NCBI GenBank assembly: GCA_020344015.1 | Contig: CP070812.1 | Location: forward strand, 2,997,159-3,053,985 | Length of the DNA stretch: 56,827 nt | Origin: Gemmatimonadota bacterium | GTDB taxonomy: Bacteria; Gemmatimonadota; Gemmatimonadetes; Palauibacterales; KS3-K002 | Direction: 5' to 3' | Shown: piece by piece, positions 43,836-52,251 of the stretch | Layout: each line of letters opens with the position of its first letter | How positions within the stretch are numbered: the first letter of the stretch is position 1 | The notes under the pieces: model-generated | What the model saw: the letters and a program-made list of their open reading frames with translations, nothing else | Told to the model about the DNA's origin: nothing | The model's database searches: none | Position numbers and translations under genes: made by a program

Positions 43836-45857
43836 ATGCGCTATCTACTGAAGGTCGAACGAGGAACGGTCATCCATTACCTGAAATGGCTGATCGCGAT
43901 TCTCACCCTCGTCGCCGTGGTCCTGCTGGCCAGGGCTGCCGTCAGTGGACCGGACACAGTCCTTTCCGTGGGTGGCCCGGTGGCAGGTTGGCCGGCTTAC
44001 GGTGGAGACGCCAACGGCACGCGCTATTCACCGCTCACACAGATCACGGTAGAGAACGTGAAACACCTCGAGGTGGCCTGGGTCCACCAGACGGGCGACG
44101 TGTCCGACGGAAGCCGCTACCGCCGCAAGAGCGCCTTCGAGGCGACCCCGATCCTCTTCGAGGGTCTCCTTTACGTCAGCACGCCCTTCAGCCGAGTCAT
44201 CGCTTTGGATCCCCAGACGGGCGCTGAGCGCTGGAGCTATGATCCGCGGATCGACCTCGACTTGGGCTACTCGGAGAGCCTGGTATCCCGGGGCGTGGAA
44301 GCGTGGGTCGACCCTCGAGCGCCTGAAGGTGAGCCTTGTCGGGCGAGGATCTTCTTCGCCACTCTCGATGCGCGCCTACTCGCCCTCGACGCACAGACCG
44401 GCCAGCCCTGCGAGGAATTCGGCACCGCTGGTGAGGTCGACCTGAAGCTCGACGTCGGTGAGGTCGAGATCGGCGAGTACGAGGTAACGTCTCCCCCGGT
44501 GGCGCTGGGCGACGTCGTGATCGTCGGGTCGGCCCAAGGGGACAACCGCCGCGTCGAGGTCGAGAGTGGAGATGTCCGCGGTTTCGACGCGCGAACCGGC
44601 GCACTGCGCTGGACCTTCCAGCCAATACCGCGTTCCCCTGACAGGCCGGGCTGGGACGCCTGGCAGCCTGAGCAGGCGCGACGAGTGGGAGCCGGGAACG
44701 CCTGGGCCCCGCTGGCCTCCGATCCGGAAAGTGATCTTGTGTTCGTCCCAACCGGGAGCGCGGCGCCCGACTTTTACGGCGGCGAACGGCTCGGGAACAA
44801 CATGTTCGCCAACTCCGTCGTCGCTCTACGGGCCTCGACCGGTGAGCTCGTCTGGCACTTCCAGGTCGTCCACCACGACCTCTGGGACTACGACATCGCA
44901 TCGCAGCCGACGGTGACAACGGTCCGCCGTAATGGAGAGGAGATTCCTGCAGTCGTACAGGCGACGAAGATGGGGCACATCTTCGTCCTCAATCGTGACA
45001 CCGGCGAGCCGCTCTTCCCGGTGGAGGAGCGTCCGGTTCCGGTGAGTACCGTCGATGGTGAAGAGGCCTGGCCTACCCAGCCTTTCCCGGTCCTGCCGCC
45101 GCCCCTCATGGCGGAGATCATGACGCCTGACTCCGCCTGGGGCATCACACCTTGGCATAAGGGAAAGTGTCGGGACAAGATGAAGGCGCTCAGATACGAA
45201 GGCATCTTCACGCCGCCCAGCCTGGAAGGTAGCCTCGAGTATCCAAGCATGATCGGAGGAGCCAACTGGGGCGGCGTTGCAATGGATCTCGAACGCCGAA
45301 TCCTGCTGGTAAACCTCAACCGCTTTGCCAGCTGGGTGCGACTGATCCCGCGCGACCAATGGGAAGAGGCCCGTCGCGCAGCGGACGCCGAGGGCCAGTT
45401 CACGGCCCAGCAGGGCACGCCCTACGGGATGAACCGCGAAGGCGGGCTCGTCGGTCCTGGGGACATACCGTGCACACCTCCTCCTTGGGGCAAGCTGGTC
45501 GCCGTGAACCTCGACGAGGGCTCAGTGCGCTGGGACGTACCGCTGGGGACGATTCGAGACATGGCGCCGCTACCGCTGCCCATCGGATGGGGCACACCCA
45601 ACCTCGGAGGGCCGATCGTCACGGCCGCTGGCCTCGTGTTCATCGGAGCTGCCATGGACAACTACCTCCGCGCCTTCGACGTCGAGACGGGAGAAGAACT
45701 CTGGAAAGGCAGGTTACCAGCGGGTGGACAGGCAACTCCCATGACCTACAGGATCAGGCCCGACGGTAGGCAATACGTGGTGATTGCCGCCGGCGGCCAC
45801 GGCAACCTTGGGACGACGCTGGGGGACTACCTCGTCGCGTTCGCACTCCCTGAATAG
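43836..45857 (+). CDS. Membrane-anchored PQQ-dependent dehydrogenase
   Basis: A 673-residue quinoprotein of the membrane glucose dehydrogenase-like group. One N-terminal helix (LIAILTLVAVVLLARAAV) is followed by an eight-blade propeller. Typical segments are GDANGTRYSPLTQITVENV, ALDAQTGQPCEEFG and FDVETGEELWKGRLPAGGQATPM. There is no fused C-terminal heme domain. It would oxidise a sugar or alcohol outside the cytoplasmic membrane and pass electrons to quinone or to a cytochrome c; a lipoprotein cytochrome c is the next clear plus-strand gene. PQQ synthesis genes are not in this window. AAGGGGTAGG precedes the ATG. Confidence 0.92.
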   Translation: MRYLLKVERGTVIHYLKWLIAILTLVAVVLLARAAVSGPDTVLSVGGPVAGWPAYGGDANGTRYSPLTQITVENVKHLEVAWVHQTGDVSDGSRYRRKSAFEATPILFEGLLYVSTPFSRVIALDPQTGAERWSYDPRIDLDLGYSESLVSRGVEAWVDPRAPEGEPCRARIFFATLDARLLALDAQTGQPCEEFGTAGEVDLKLDVGEVEIGEYEVTSPPVALGDVVIVGSAQGDNRRVEVESGDVRGFDARTGALRWTFQPIPRSPDRPGWDAWQPEQARRVGAGNAWAPLASDPESDLVFVPTGSAAPDFYGGERLGNNMFANSVVALRASTGELVWHFQVVHHDLWDYDIASQPTVTTVRRNGEEIPAVVQATKMGHIFVLNRDTGEPLFPVEERPVPVSTVDGEEAWPTQPFPVLPPPLMAEIMTPDSAWGITPWHKGKCRDKMKALRYEGIFTPPSLEGSLEYPSMIGGANWGGVAMDLERRILLVNLNRFASWVRLIPRDQWEEARRAADAEGQFTAQQGTPYGMNREGGLVGPGDIPCTPPPWGKLVAVNLDEGSVRWDVPLGTIRDMAPLPLPIGWGTPNLGGPIVTAAGLVFIGAAMDNYLRAFDVETGEELWKGRLPAGGQATPMTYRIRPDGRQYVVIAAGGHGNLGTTLGDYLVAFALPE

Positions 45858-45881
45858 GAGGGTCAGACAACAAACTCCACG

Positions 45882-46070
45882 CTAGACCTTGCTCCCTCCC
45901 CGTGCTCTGTAGACCTCGCGGGCTTCCGGTTCCGCCTGCTCGCAATCCTCACAGTCGCGCTCGAGCTCCTCGCAGGGCACGCCGTCGGACTGAGCCTCGC
46001 CACAGGGTGGCCCCCCTGTGTCTAGCAGCCGATCTTTCTCCTCACGCTTCTCGCTCGCTGCCTCTTTCAT
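45882..46070 (-). CDS. Possible small acidic Cys-containing protein
   Basis: A 62-residue frame: charged N-terminus (KEAASEKREEKDRLLD), then TGGPPCGEAQSDGVPC and DCEDCEQAEPEAREV. The four Cys, in PPCG, PC and CEDC contexts, could bind a metal. Codon use (GAG, CTC, GAC, TGC) looks like the real genes around it. GGAG lies only one base before ATG 46070, too close for a normal ribosome site, which is the main reason for doubt. It is antisense to the gap between the PQQ enzyme and the cytochrome c. Confidence 0.42.
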   Translation of the reverse strand: MKEAASEKREEKDRLLDTGGPPCGEAQSDGVPCEELERDCEDCEQAEPEAREVYRARGGSKV

Positions 46071-46337
46071 GCTCCATCGCCCAAGTGGAAGTAACTGGAT
46101 ACCACCGGCTGCACCCCGCGGGTCCCCTCAATCAAAGGCGCAATCTAGACCCCCTGCGGCGCTACCGCAAAAGCCGGGCTACCGAAGGGACCGGGGACCG
46201 AGGGATTTTGCAGGGCGAAGGCACAGCCTATCTTTAGTCTATCAACGGTAATCTACAGATCAGGATCATGGCCGATCCAGCTGCCGGAGCAGCCTGGACT
46301 AAGGGCTCTTACGGACCCGAACGAATAGGAGACAGCC
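46071..46337. other. Gap upstream of the lipoprotein cytochrome; possible structured segment
   Basis: About 270 nt with no gene seen. At ~46138-46218, GCAATC / GATTTTGC can close a stem around two inner hairpins (GCGG/CCGC and CCGG/CCGG). This may be a folded leader for the genes starting at 46338, or chance in GC-rich sequence. It matches no riboswitch consensus that I know. GGAGACAGCC precedes ATG 46338. Confidence 0.35.
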
Positions 46338-46802
46338 ATGCGTGGTATACTCGTCCTGGCACTCTCATATCTCGTGCTCATCGCCTCGGCGGGATGTGGC
46401 GGCGAGAGCGATGCTGAGAGGGAAGCGAGAATGGCCGCCGCACGCGCCGACTCGATCAGGATGGCCGAGGAAGCGTACGACGCGATGGTGTTCGACACCG
46501 TTAGCTGGGAGAGCGACAATGCGCGCGTCCAGCGGGGCGCAATCGTCTGGCAGGCGAGCTGCGAGAAGTGCCATGGCGCTGAAGGTCGAGGCGACGGTGA
46601 GTACGCAATGCAGCTGGGGCTTGAAGTCCCATCCTTCCTGGAACCCGACTGGACCTACGCGTTCGAGGTGGATTCGCTGCGGCACCGGATATTCGTGGGC
46701 CTCGAGGGTGATATGCCCAACTGGGGTCTCCACGGACTCGGATACCGAAACATCGACGCGGCGGCGGGATACATCGGCTTACTCGTCGCACCGCAGCAAT
46801 GA
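46338..46802 (+). CDS. Lipoprotein monoheme cytochrome c
   Basis: A 154-residue protein with a lipoprotein signal ending ASAGC (Cys20). One heme site CEKCH is at 75-79 with family-typical GAIVWQASCEKCHGAEGRGDG, and the likely axial Met is in GDMPNWG. It would be a membrane-tethered electron carrier. Downstream of a PQQ dehydrogenase it is a natural electron acceptor, though not in the same tight unit (480 nt gap). Its TGA overlaps the ATG of the M1 peptidase gene. Confidence 0.92.
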   Translation: MRGILVLALSYLVLIASAGCGGESDAEREARMAAARADSIRMAEEAYDAMVFDTVSWESDNARVQRGAIVWQASCEKCHGAEGRGDGEYAMQLGLEVPSFLEPDWTYAFEVDSLRHRIFVGLEGDMPNWGLHGLGYRNIDAAAGYIGLLVAPQQ

Positions 46803-49447
46803 AGCGCGTACGAAAACAACGTCGATCACTCCTCTTGGGTGACTTCCCGATGTCGGGAGGCGTGTTCAACAAGTCCATCGCCGTCGGCATCTTACTGGCG
46901 CTGACGGCGGGGTGTCGGGGGGAGGGGAGCCCCGACACCGAGCCGGGTGTCTCGCTAGCACTGGCTCAGCGCCGTGTGGCCTTGCTGAGCAATTTACGCT
47001 ACGAGCTGCACCTGATAGTCCCCGATTCCGTCGGCCGGCGTATTCACGGCCGCGCGACACTCAGATTCCAGCTCGCCAGTGCAGACGAGTCGTTGGCCTT
47101 GGACTTCGCGGAACCACCAGCTAGCGTTCTCTCGGTCCGCGCCGAGGGGCAACCGACCGGCTTCGATCTGGTCAACGACCACATCGTGATCCCTGCGCAG
47201 GCCCTTGTCGCGGGAGAGAATTCCGTCGAAGTCGAGTTCCTGGCCGGCGACGCTTCTCTAAACCGCAACCGCAAGTTCCTTTACACACTCTTCGTTCCTG
47301 ACCGAGCGCGCTTCGCTTTTCCTTGTTTCGACCAGCCGAACCTCAAGGCTCGGTTCCAGCTCAGCCTCGATGTACCCGCCGGCTGGCGGGCGGTCGCAAA
47401 CGGCAAACTGCATACGTCCGACGGCGACGGCGATCGGACAACCTTCGTGTTCGCTGAGACTGAGCCCATCAGCACCTATCTCTTCTCGTTCGTCGCCGGC
47501 GAGTTTGACGTAATCAGGCGTGAGAGCAGCGGCCGCGTGATGCACATGTACCATCGGGAGACCGACAGCCTGAAGGTAGCGCGCAACGCGGATGCGATCT
47601 TCGAACTGCACGAAACGGCTCTCGATTGGCTGGAGGAATACACGGGGATCGAGTACCCGTTCGAGAAGTTCGACTTCGTCGCGATCCCTTCGTTCCAGTA
47701 TGGGGGAATGGAGCATCCCGGTGCGATACTCTACCGCGCATCGAGGCTGCTGCTCGATGAGTCGGCGACCCAAAATGATGTGCTCGGGCGAGCGAGTCTC
47801 ATCGCACACGAAACCGCCCATATGTGGTTCGGCGACCTCGTGACGATGGAGTGGTTCGATGACGTCTGGATGAAGGAAGTCTTCGCTAATTTCATGGCGG
47901 CCAAGATCGTCAACCCATCCTTCCCAGACCTGAACCATGAGCTGCGCTTCCTGCTCGCGCACTATCCGGCCGCCTATGCGGTCGATCGAACGGCGGGTGC
48001 TAACCCGATTCGCCAGGAACTCGACAACCTTCGCGAAGCCGGAACGCTCTACGGCGCGATTATCTATCAGAAAGCGCCCATAGTGATGAGGCAGCTGGAA
48101 GAGCTGGTAGGGGAGCGCGCCCTTCGCGACGGGCTGCAGGAGTATCTTGAGACCTGGGCTTTCGGCAACGCCGACTGGTTGGACCTCATCGCGGTCCTTG
48201 ATGAACGCTCGGACTACGACCTCAGAGTCTGGAGCCGCGTCTGGGTCGAGGAGCCAAGACGGCCGACGGTCGTTGTGACTCCCAACCTCCGCCGCGACGG
48301 CGCCCTCGGCGCCCTGAGGGTGGACCAGTCGGATCCTGCAAACGAGGGACGGCTCTGGACCCAGCGGCTGTCTGTCCTGCTCGCGCACGGGGACTCCGCT
48401 CGCCTCCTGCCAGTACAGGTGGACCGCGGGTCGCATTCCGTGCCGGGAGTGGAGGGCCTGCCGCACCCGGACTACATCCTGCCCAATGGGCGGGGTGTGG
48501 CATACGGGTTGTTCGAGCTCGACAGCGCGAGCCTCGAGTTCCTGCTACACAACGCGCCATCGATCCCCGATGCTCTAACGCGGGGCATCGTCTGGCTGTC
48601 GCTCTGGGATGCGATGCTAGAGGGACGCGTGCCACCGACTCGGATCGTCGATCTGGCGATCGCCGCCCTGGGTAGCGAGACCGACATCCTGCTCGCCGAG
48701 CGAATCCTCGCCTACCTGGAGACCGCCTACTGGCGATACCTGAGCGATGACGAGCGCTGGGAGCGTGCAGTCGTGATCGAATCGACCCTGTGGGACCTGG
48801 CGCAGCAGGCGAACACACCGAGCAAGGTGGCCACGTACTTCAACGCCTTCAGGTCCGTCGCTCTGACTGAGAGTGCACAGGGGCGACTACGGGAGGTATG
48901 GCGCGAGGAGGCCGACATCCCGGGCCTGACCCTCTCAGAAAGTGACTATACGCGCCTGGCCCTCGAGCTCGCGGTGCGCGAGGTCGCGGGTTGGGAGCGA
49001 ATGCTCCAGGAACAGGCGGAGCGCACAGGGAACCCCGACCGCAGGGAGCGTTTCGAGTTCGTGAGGCCGGCGCTGTCCGCCGACCCCCTTGTTCGCGAGC
49101 GTTTCTTCGAGAGCTTGGGCGAGGCAGCCAACCGCGAGCACGAGCCGTGGGTGCTCGAGGGGTTGCGATACCTGCACCACCCTCTGCGTGCGGCGGCTTC
49201 CGAAAAGTATATCCTGCCTAGCCTGGAGTTGTTGGAGGAAATCCAGGCGACCGGTGACATCTTCTTCCCGAAGCGTTGGCTGGATACGACGTTCGGTGGA
49301 CACAACTCAGAAAGCGCCGTCGCTGTGGTTCGCGCCTTTCTGGAGGAACGGCCCGACTATCCGTCACGACTGAAGGACAAGATACTGCAGTCGGCCGACG
49401 GACTGTTCAGAGCCGCTTCGCTTAGAGAGACATGGAGCAGCAGCTGA
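46799..49447 (+). CDS. M1-family metallopeptidase, lipoprotein
   Basis: An 882-residue M1 (aminopeptidase N-like) protein. HETAH (337-341) with E360 in WMKEVFANF forms the HEXXH-X18-E zinc site. The exopeptidase motif, usually GAMEN, reads GGMEH (302-306). A lipoprotein signal lies at MSGGVFNKSIAVGILLALTAGC, i.e. starting at ATG 46850. The longer start ATG 46799 overlaps the preceding stop (ATGA) but puts 17 extra basic residues before the signal; 46850 may be the true start. It trims peptides in the periplasm or on the cell surface. Coupled to the cytochrome c gene, an odd pairing. Confidence 0.92.
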   Translation: MKRVRKQRRSLLLGDFPMSGGVFNKSIAVGILLALTAGCRGEGSPDTEPGVSLALAQRRVALLSNLRYELHLIVPDSVGRRIHGRATLRFQLASADESLALDFAEPPASVLSVRAEGQPTGFDLVNDHIVIPAQALVAGENSVEVEFLAGDASLNRNRKFLYTLFVPDRARFAFPCFDQPNLKARFQLSLDVPAGWRAVANGKLHTSDGDGDRTTFVFAETEPISTYLFSFVAGEFDVIRRESSGRVMHMYHRETDSLKVARNADAIFELHETALDWLEEYTGIEYPFEKFDFVAIPSFQYGGMEHPGAILYRASRLLLDESATQNDVLGRASLIAHETAHMWFGDLVTMEWFDDVWMKEVFANFMAAKIVNPSFPDLNHELRFLLAHYPAAYAVDRTAGANPIRQELDNLREAGTLYGAIIYQKAPIVMRQLEELVGERALRDGLQEYLETWAFGNADWLDLIAVLDERSDYDLRVWSRVWVEEPRRPTVVVTPNLRRDGALGALRVDQSDPANEGRLWTQRLSVLLAHGDSARLLPVQVDRGSHSVPGVEGLPHPDYILPNGRGVAYGLFELDSASLEFLLHNAPSIPDALTRGIVWLSLWDAMLEGRVPPTRIVDLAIAALGSETDILLAERILAYLETAYWRYLSDDERWERAVVIESTLWDLAQQANTPSKVATYFNAFRSVALTESAQGRLREVWREEADIPGLTLSESDYTRLALELAVREVAGWERMLQEQAERTGNPDRRERFEFVRPALSADPLVRERFFESLGEAANREHEPWVLEGLRYLHHPLRAAASEKYILPSLELLEEIQATGDIFFPKRWLDTTFGGHNSESAVAVVRAFLEERPDYPSRLKDKILQSADGLFRAASLRETWSSS

Positions 49448-49479
49448 CCGGCAGGTTACAGCCCTGGGCTCAGGCCGGT
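49447..49479. terminator. Possible weak terminator hairpin
   Basis: ACCGGC / GCCGGT arms (49447-49452, 49474-49479) enclose a second short hairpin AGCC-CTG-GGCT, between converging genes. There is no U-tract, so it may be only a structured 3' end. Confidence 0.35.
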
Positions 49480-50690
49480 TCGCCCTCCTCCGTCAGGGAC
49501 ACCGGCATGAGCACACCCTTCTCCAGGGCTCTGTGCACCGGACACCGCTGGGCGATCTCGAGCAGGCGCTCGCGCTGCTCCGCGCTCAGAGGACCGACGA
49601 GCTCCAGCGTCTGACTAATCTCGGCAGTCTTGGAATCCCTCTTTTCCAGCTTCTTGTGGTGCAGGCGAACACCGATCTCCTCCAACGGCCACTCTTTGCG
49701 ATCAGCGTACATCCGTAGGGTGATCGTCGTGCAGGCGCCGAGCGCAGCCATCAGCAGACCGAAGGGGTTTGGGCCACTGTCAGTACCGCCGAGGCTCACC
49801 GGCTCATCGGCGACCAGCGAGTGCCCGGCGGTAAGGATCTCGGTCTGGTAACGCGCCTGACCCGTGCGGACCACTGCCTGACCATGCGGAACCGATTCTT
49901 CCCGGTCCAGTAGCGCGGGCGCCCCGAGGTAGCGGGTGGCCCAGGCGGCGATGACGGCGCCGACGTAGTGCGAGTCCTCCGAGCGAGAAAGAAGGTGATC
50001 GGCTTCATCGAGCGAGATATAGCTCTTCGGCTCGCGGGCGGTCTCGTAGATCGTGGCCGCGTTCTCGGCACCCACCACGGCGTCGGCCGGCGAGTGGAAG
50101 ACCAGCAGGGCCCGTCCAAGCGTCCTGATGACCCCCTCCATGTTCTGCCGGTCGAGGTCCTCGAGGAACTCTTTCTTTATCGTGAAGGCACGACCGGCGA
50201 ACTCGACCTCGGCCGATCCACACTCCTGGATCTGGTTCAAGGAACTCTTGAGCTGCCGTATCACGTGCTGCGGCTCTGCCGGTGCGCCGATGGTCACCAC
50301 CGCCTGGCAGGTAGGGATGTGATGCGCCGCCTGCAGTACAGCCGCGCCACCCAGCGAGTGCCCGACCAGGATCGCCGGTGCCTCCCACTCACGTTCCATG
50401 TACTGCGCGGCGGCGATCAGATCTTCGACGTTCGAGGAGAAGGTCGTGTCCGAGAAGTCGCCCTCGCTCTCGCCCAGCCCGGTGAAGTCGAACCGCAGAA
50501 CGCCAATGCGCGCCTGGGCCAGCGCCCGACTAATGTCTACTACGGCCTTGTAGTTCTTCGAGCACGTAAAGCAGTGGGCGAACAGGGCATACCCTATGGG
50601 CTTCTCGTCGACAGGGAGCTCGAGGCGGCCGGACAAAACGTCACCGGTCGCACCTGGGAAGGTCAAACGCTGTGTCTGCATATCATCCAC
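49470..50690 (-). CDS. Alpha/beta hydrolase-OsmC fusion protein
   Basis: A 406-residue two-domain protein. Residues ~1-260 form an alpha/beta hydrolase with FAHCFTCSKNYKAV, the nucleophile elbow VGHSLGG (S112) and a late His in DEADHLL. Residues ~275-400 form an OsmC/Ohr-like domain with LLMAALGACTTITLRMYADRK carrying a cysteine. OsmC proteins reduce organic peroxides. Fusions of this kind are known in several phyla and are thought to combine esterase and peroxidase or redox functions; the substrate is not established. It is divergent from the NTF2-like gene, leaving a 158-nt promoter region. Confidence 0.92.
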   Translation of the reverse strand: MDDMQTQRLTFPGATGDVLSGRLELPVDEKPIGYALFAHCFTCSKNYKAVVDISRALAQARIGVLRFDFTGLGESEGDFSDTTFSSNVEDLIAAAQYMEREWEAPAILVGHSLGGAAVLQAAHHIPTCQAVVTIGAPAEPQHVIRQLKSSLNQIQECGSAEVEFAGRAFTIKKEFLEDLDRQNMEGVIRTLGRALLVFHSPADAVVGAENAATIYETAREPKSYISLDEADHLLSRSEDSHYVGAVIAAWATRYLGAPALLDREESVPHGQAVVRTGQARYQTEILTAGHSLVADEPVSLGGTDSGPNPFGLLMAALGACTTITLRMYADRKEWPLEEIGVRLHHKKLEKRDSKTAEISQTLELVGPLSAEQRERLLEIAQRCPVHRALEKGVLMPVSLTEEGEPA

Positions 50691-50848
50691 ACCTGATCTT
50701 CGGGTTTGCTTTTCCAGACCCTAGTCTATCAGAATACCGCCTCCCCCCAAAGACCATTGGGCTGCGGCGACAACCCGCCCGAAACCCACCAGAAAGCACG
50801 CCCGTAAGTTGAGTAGGCCCCAACCGCATACAACCAAGGAGTAAGAGA

Positions 50849-51313
50849 ATGGCCAAACGATTTGCCTTTCTTTTGGCGCTCCTGCCCGTGCTGCCGGGTG
50901 TGCTGCAGGCTCAGAGCCCTGCCGACTCGGCGGCGATCACGCAGACCGCACTCGACTACATCGAGGGTTGGTACGAAGGGAACGCGGAGCGTATGGAGCG
51001 GGCACTCCACCCCGAGCTTGCAAAGCGGATGGTCTCCACCGACCCGGCCAGCGGGGCAAGCAGGCTCAACCACATGACGGCCGAGCAGCTAGTGGCGGGC
51101 ACTCGGGCCGGCTACGGAACGCAGACACCGGAAGCCGAGCGACGTCGCGATGTGACGATCCTGGACATTTACGAGAGCGTTGCCTGCGTCAAGGTCGTCG
51201 CCAAAGACTGGGTCGACTATCTGCACGTGGTGGAGTTTGACAACCGGTGGGTGATCATCAACGTTCTCTGGGAACTGACGCCTGAAGCAAAGCAGCAGAT
51301 GGGCGGGCGCTGA
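50849..51313 (+). CDS. Exported NTF2-like / lumazine-binding-like protein
   Basis: A 154-residue protein with a cleavable signal peptide (AKRFAFLLALLPVLPGVLQAQ). The rest is the NTF2-like fold of the putative lumazine-binding family: TALDYIEGWYEGNAERMERALHPELAKR at the start and WVDYLHVVEFDNRWVIINVLWE at the end. Relatives are small periplasmic or cytoplasmic proteins with unproven ligands. AAGGAG stands eight bases before the ATG. It is 34 nt before the thioredoxin-like gene, probably the same transcript. Confidence 0.88.
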   Translation: MAKRFAFLLALLPVLPGVLQAQSPADSAAITQTALDYIEGWYEGNAERMERALHPELAKRMVSTDPASGASRLNHMTAEQLVAGTRAGYGTQTPEAERRRDVTILDIYESVACVKVVAKDWVDYLHVVEFDNRWVIINVLWELTPEAKQQMGGR

Positions 51314-51347
51314 GGAGCAGCGTCCCAAAGACCCCGGAGAAACCGCA

Positions 51348-51923
51348 ATGGCCCTGACCCCTTCGAGCATGGTGGCGCTGGGGACGCCGGCGCCGGCGTT
51401 CACGCTTGCAAACCCGGTAGATGGCAGCTCGGTGTCGCTGACGGACTTCAAAGGCAAGCCAGCGCTACTGGTCATGTTCATCTGCAATCACTGCCCCTAC
51501 GTGCAGCATGTGCAGAAGGAGCTGGGGCGGCTGGCGGCCGACTACATGCCACGAGGACTGGCGGTTGTGGCGATCAACTCCAATAGCCAGGATACACACC
51601 CGCAAGATGGGCCCGAGCACATGAGGACCCTGGCTAGTGCCGAAGGCTGGTCTTTTCCCTTTCTGTTCGACGATTCACAGGTTGTCGCCAAGGAATACCG
51701 GGCGGCTTGTACGCCCGACTTCTTCCTCTTCGACTCGGAGCAGAGACTGGTATACCGGGGCCAACTGGACGAAAGTCGACCCGGCAACCTGATCCCGGTC
51801 ACTGGGAGAGATCTGCGGGGGGCGGTGGATGCGGTACTGGCCGGTGACACTGTGGCGCAGGACCAGAAGCCCAGCGTCGGCTGCAACATCAAGTGGAAAC
51901 CCGGCAACGAACCGGACTACTAG
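51348..51923 (+). CDS. Thioredoxin-like/AhpC-TSA family protein
   Basis: A 191-residue thioredoxin-fold protein. After FTLANPVDGSSVSLTDFKGKPA comes the active-site segment MFICNHCPYVQHVQKEL with Cys46 and Cys49 in a CNHC motif, typical of the peroxiredoxin-like single-domain group. TPDFFLFDSEQRLVYRGQLDES is the usual cis-Pro region and strand. No signal peptide, so it acts in the cytoplasm. Likely role is thiol reduction or peroxide handling, which fits the neighbouring OsmC fusion. Confidence 0.92.
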   Translation: MALTPSSMVALGTPAPAFTLANPVDGSSVSLTDFKGKPALLVMFICNHCPYVQHVQKELGRLAADYMPRGLAVVAINSNSQDTHPQDGPEHMRTLASAEGWSFPFLFDDSQVVAKEYRAACTPDFFLFDSEQRLVYRGQLDESRPGNLIPVTGRDLRGAVDAVLAGDTVAQDQKPSVGCNIKWKPGNEPDY

Positions 51924-51950
51924 CCGTCACCACCTCACAAGGTTGAAGTG

Positions 51951-52251
51951 GCGGGAATCCGGGATTGCGCCGCGCGACAGATCGAGGTCCCTGTGGCGGG
52001 GACGTCGGTGGGCGGACGCATGACCTCCAGGGCCGCCGCCGCGAGCCCGCTTCCCGGTGTAAGAGGTCTGGTCTTTCTCGGGTTTCCGCTCCATCCTCGG
52101 CGAGCGGGCCACTCTCCGGCTCGTCGAAGGCGGCGACCACTCCTTCGGCATGCTGAAGCGTTCGGGTCGGACTCAGGATGAGGTGATGGCAGAGCTGGCC
52201 GCAGAGATCTCAGACTGGGCCAGGCGGGCCAATGGGCGGTTCGGGACTTGA
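51951..52251 (+). pseudogene. Decayed Tex30/KANL3-like alpha/beta hydrolase
   Basis: Two pieces of one hydrolase lie side by side in different frames. The first (51951 to about 52097) holds the nucleophile elbow as VAGTSVGGRMTSRAAA, then LPGVRGLVFLGFPLHP. The second (from about 52098) reads GERATLRLVEGGDHSF and on to AELAAEISDWARR, ending at TGA 52249-52251; it holds the catalytic His. In intact family members these are separated by roughly 60-80 residues, and an N-terminal domain of similar size precedes the first. So the gene has lost its 5' end and an internal segment. It overlaps the 3' end of the convergent M16 gene by about 40 nt. Confidence 0.75.

Noticed and set aside
46138..46218. 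c-di-GMP or glycine riboswitch in the cytochrome c leader
   Set aside because: A CCGAAGG string and a GCAAAAGCC string are present, but the other conserved blocks of either class are missing; kept only as a possible structure.
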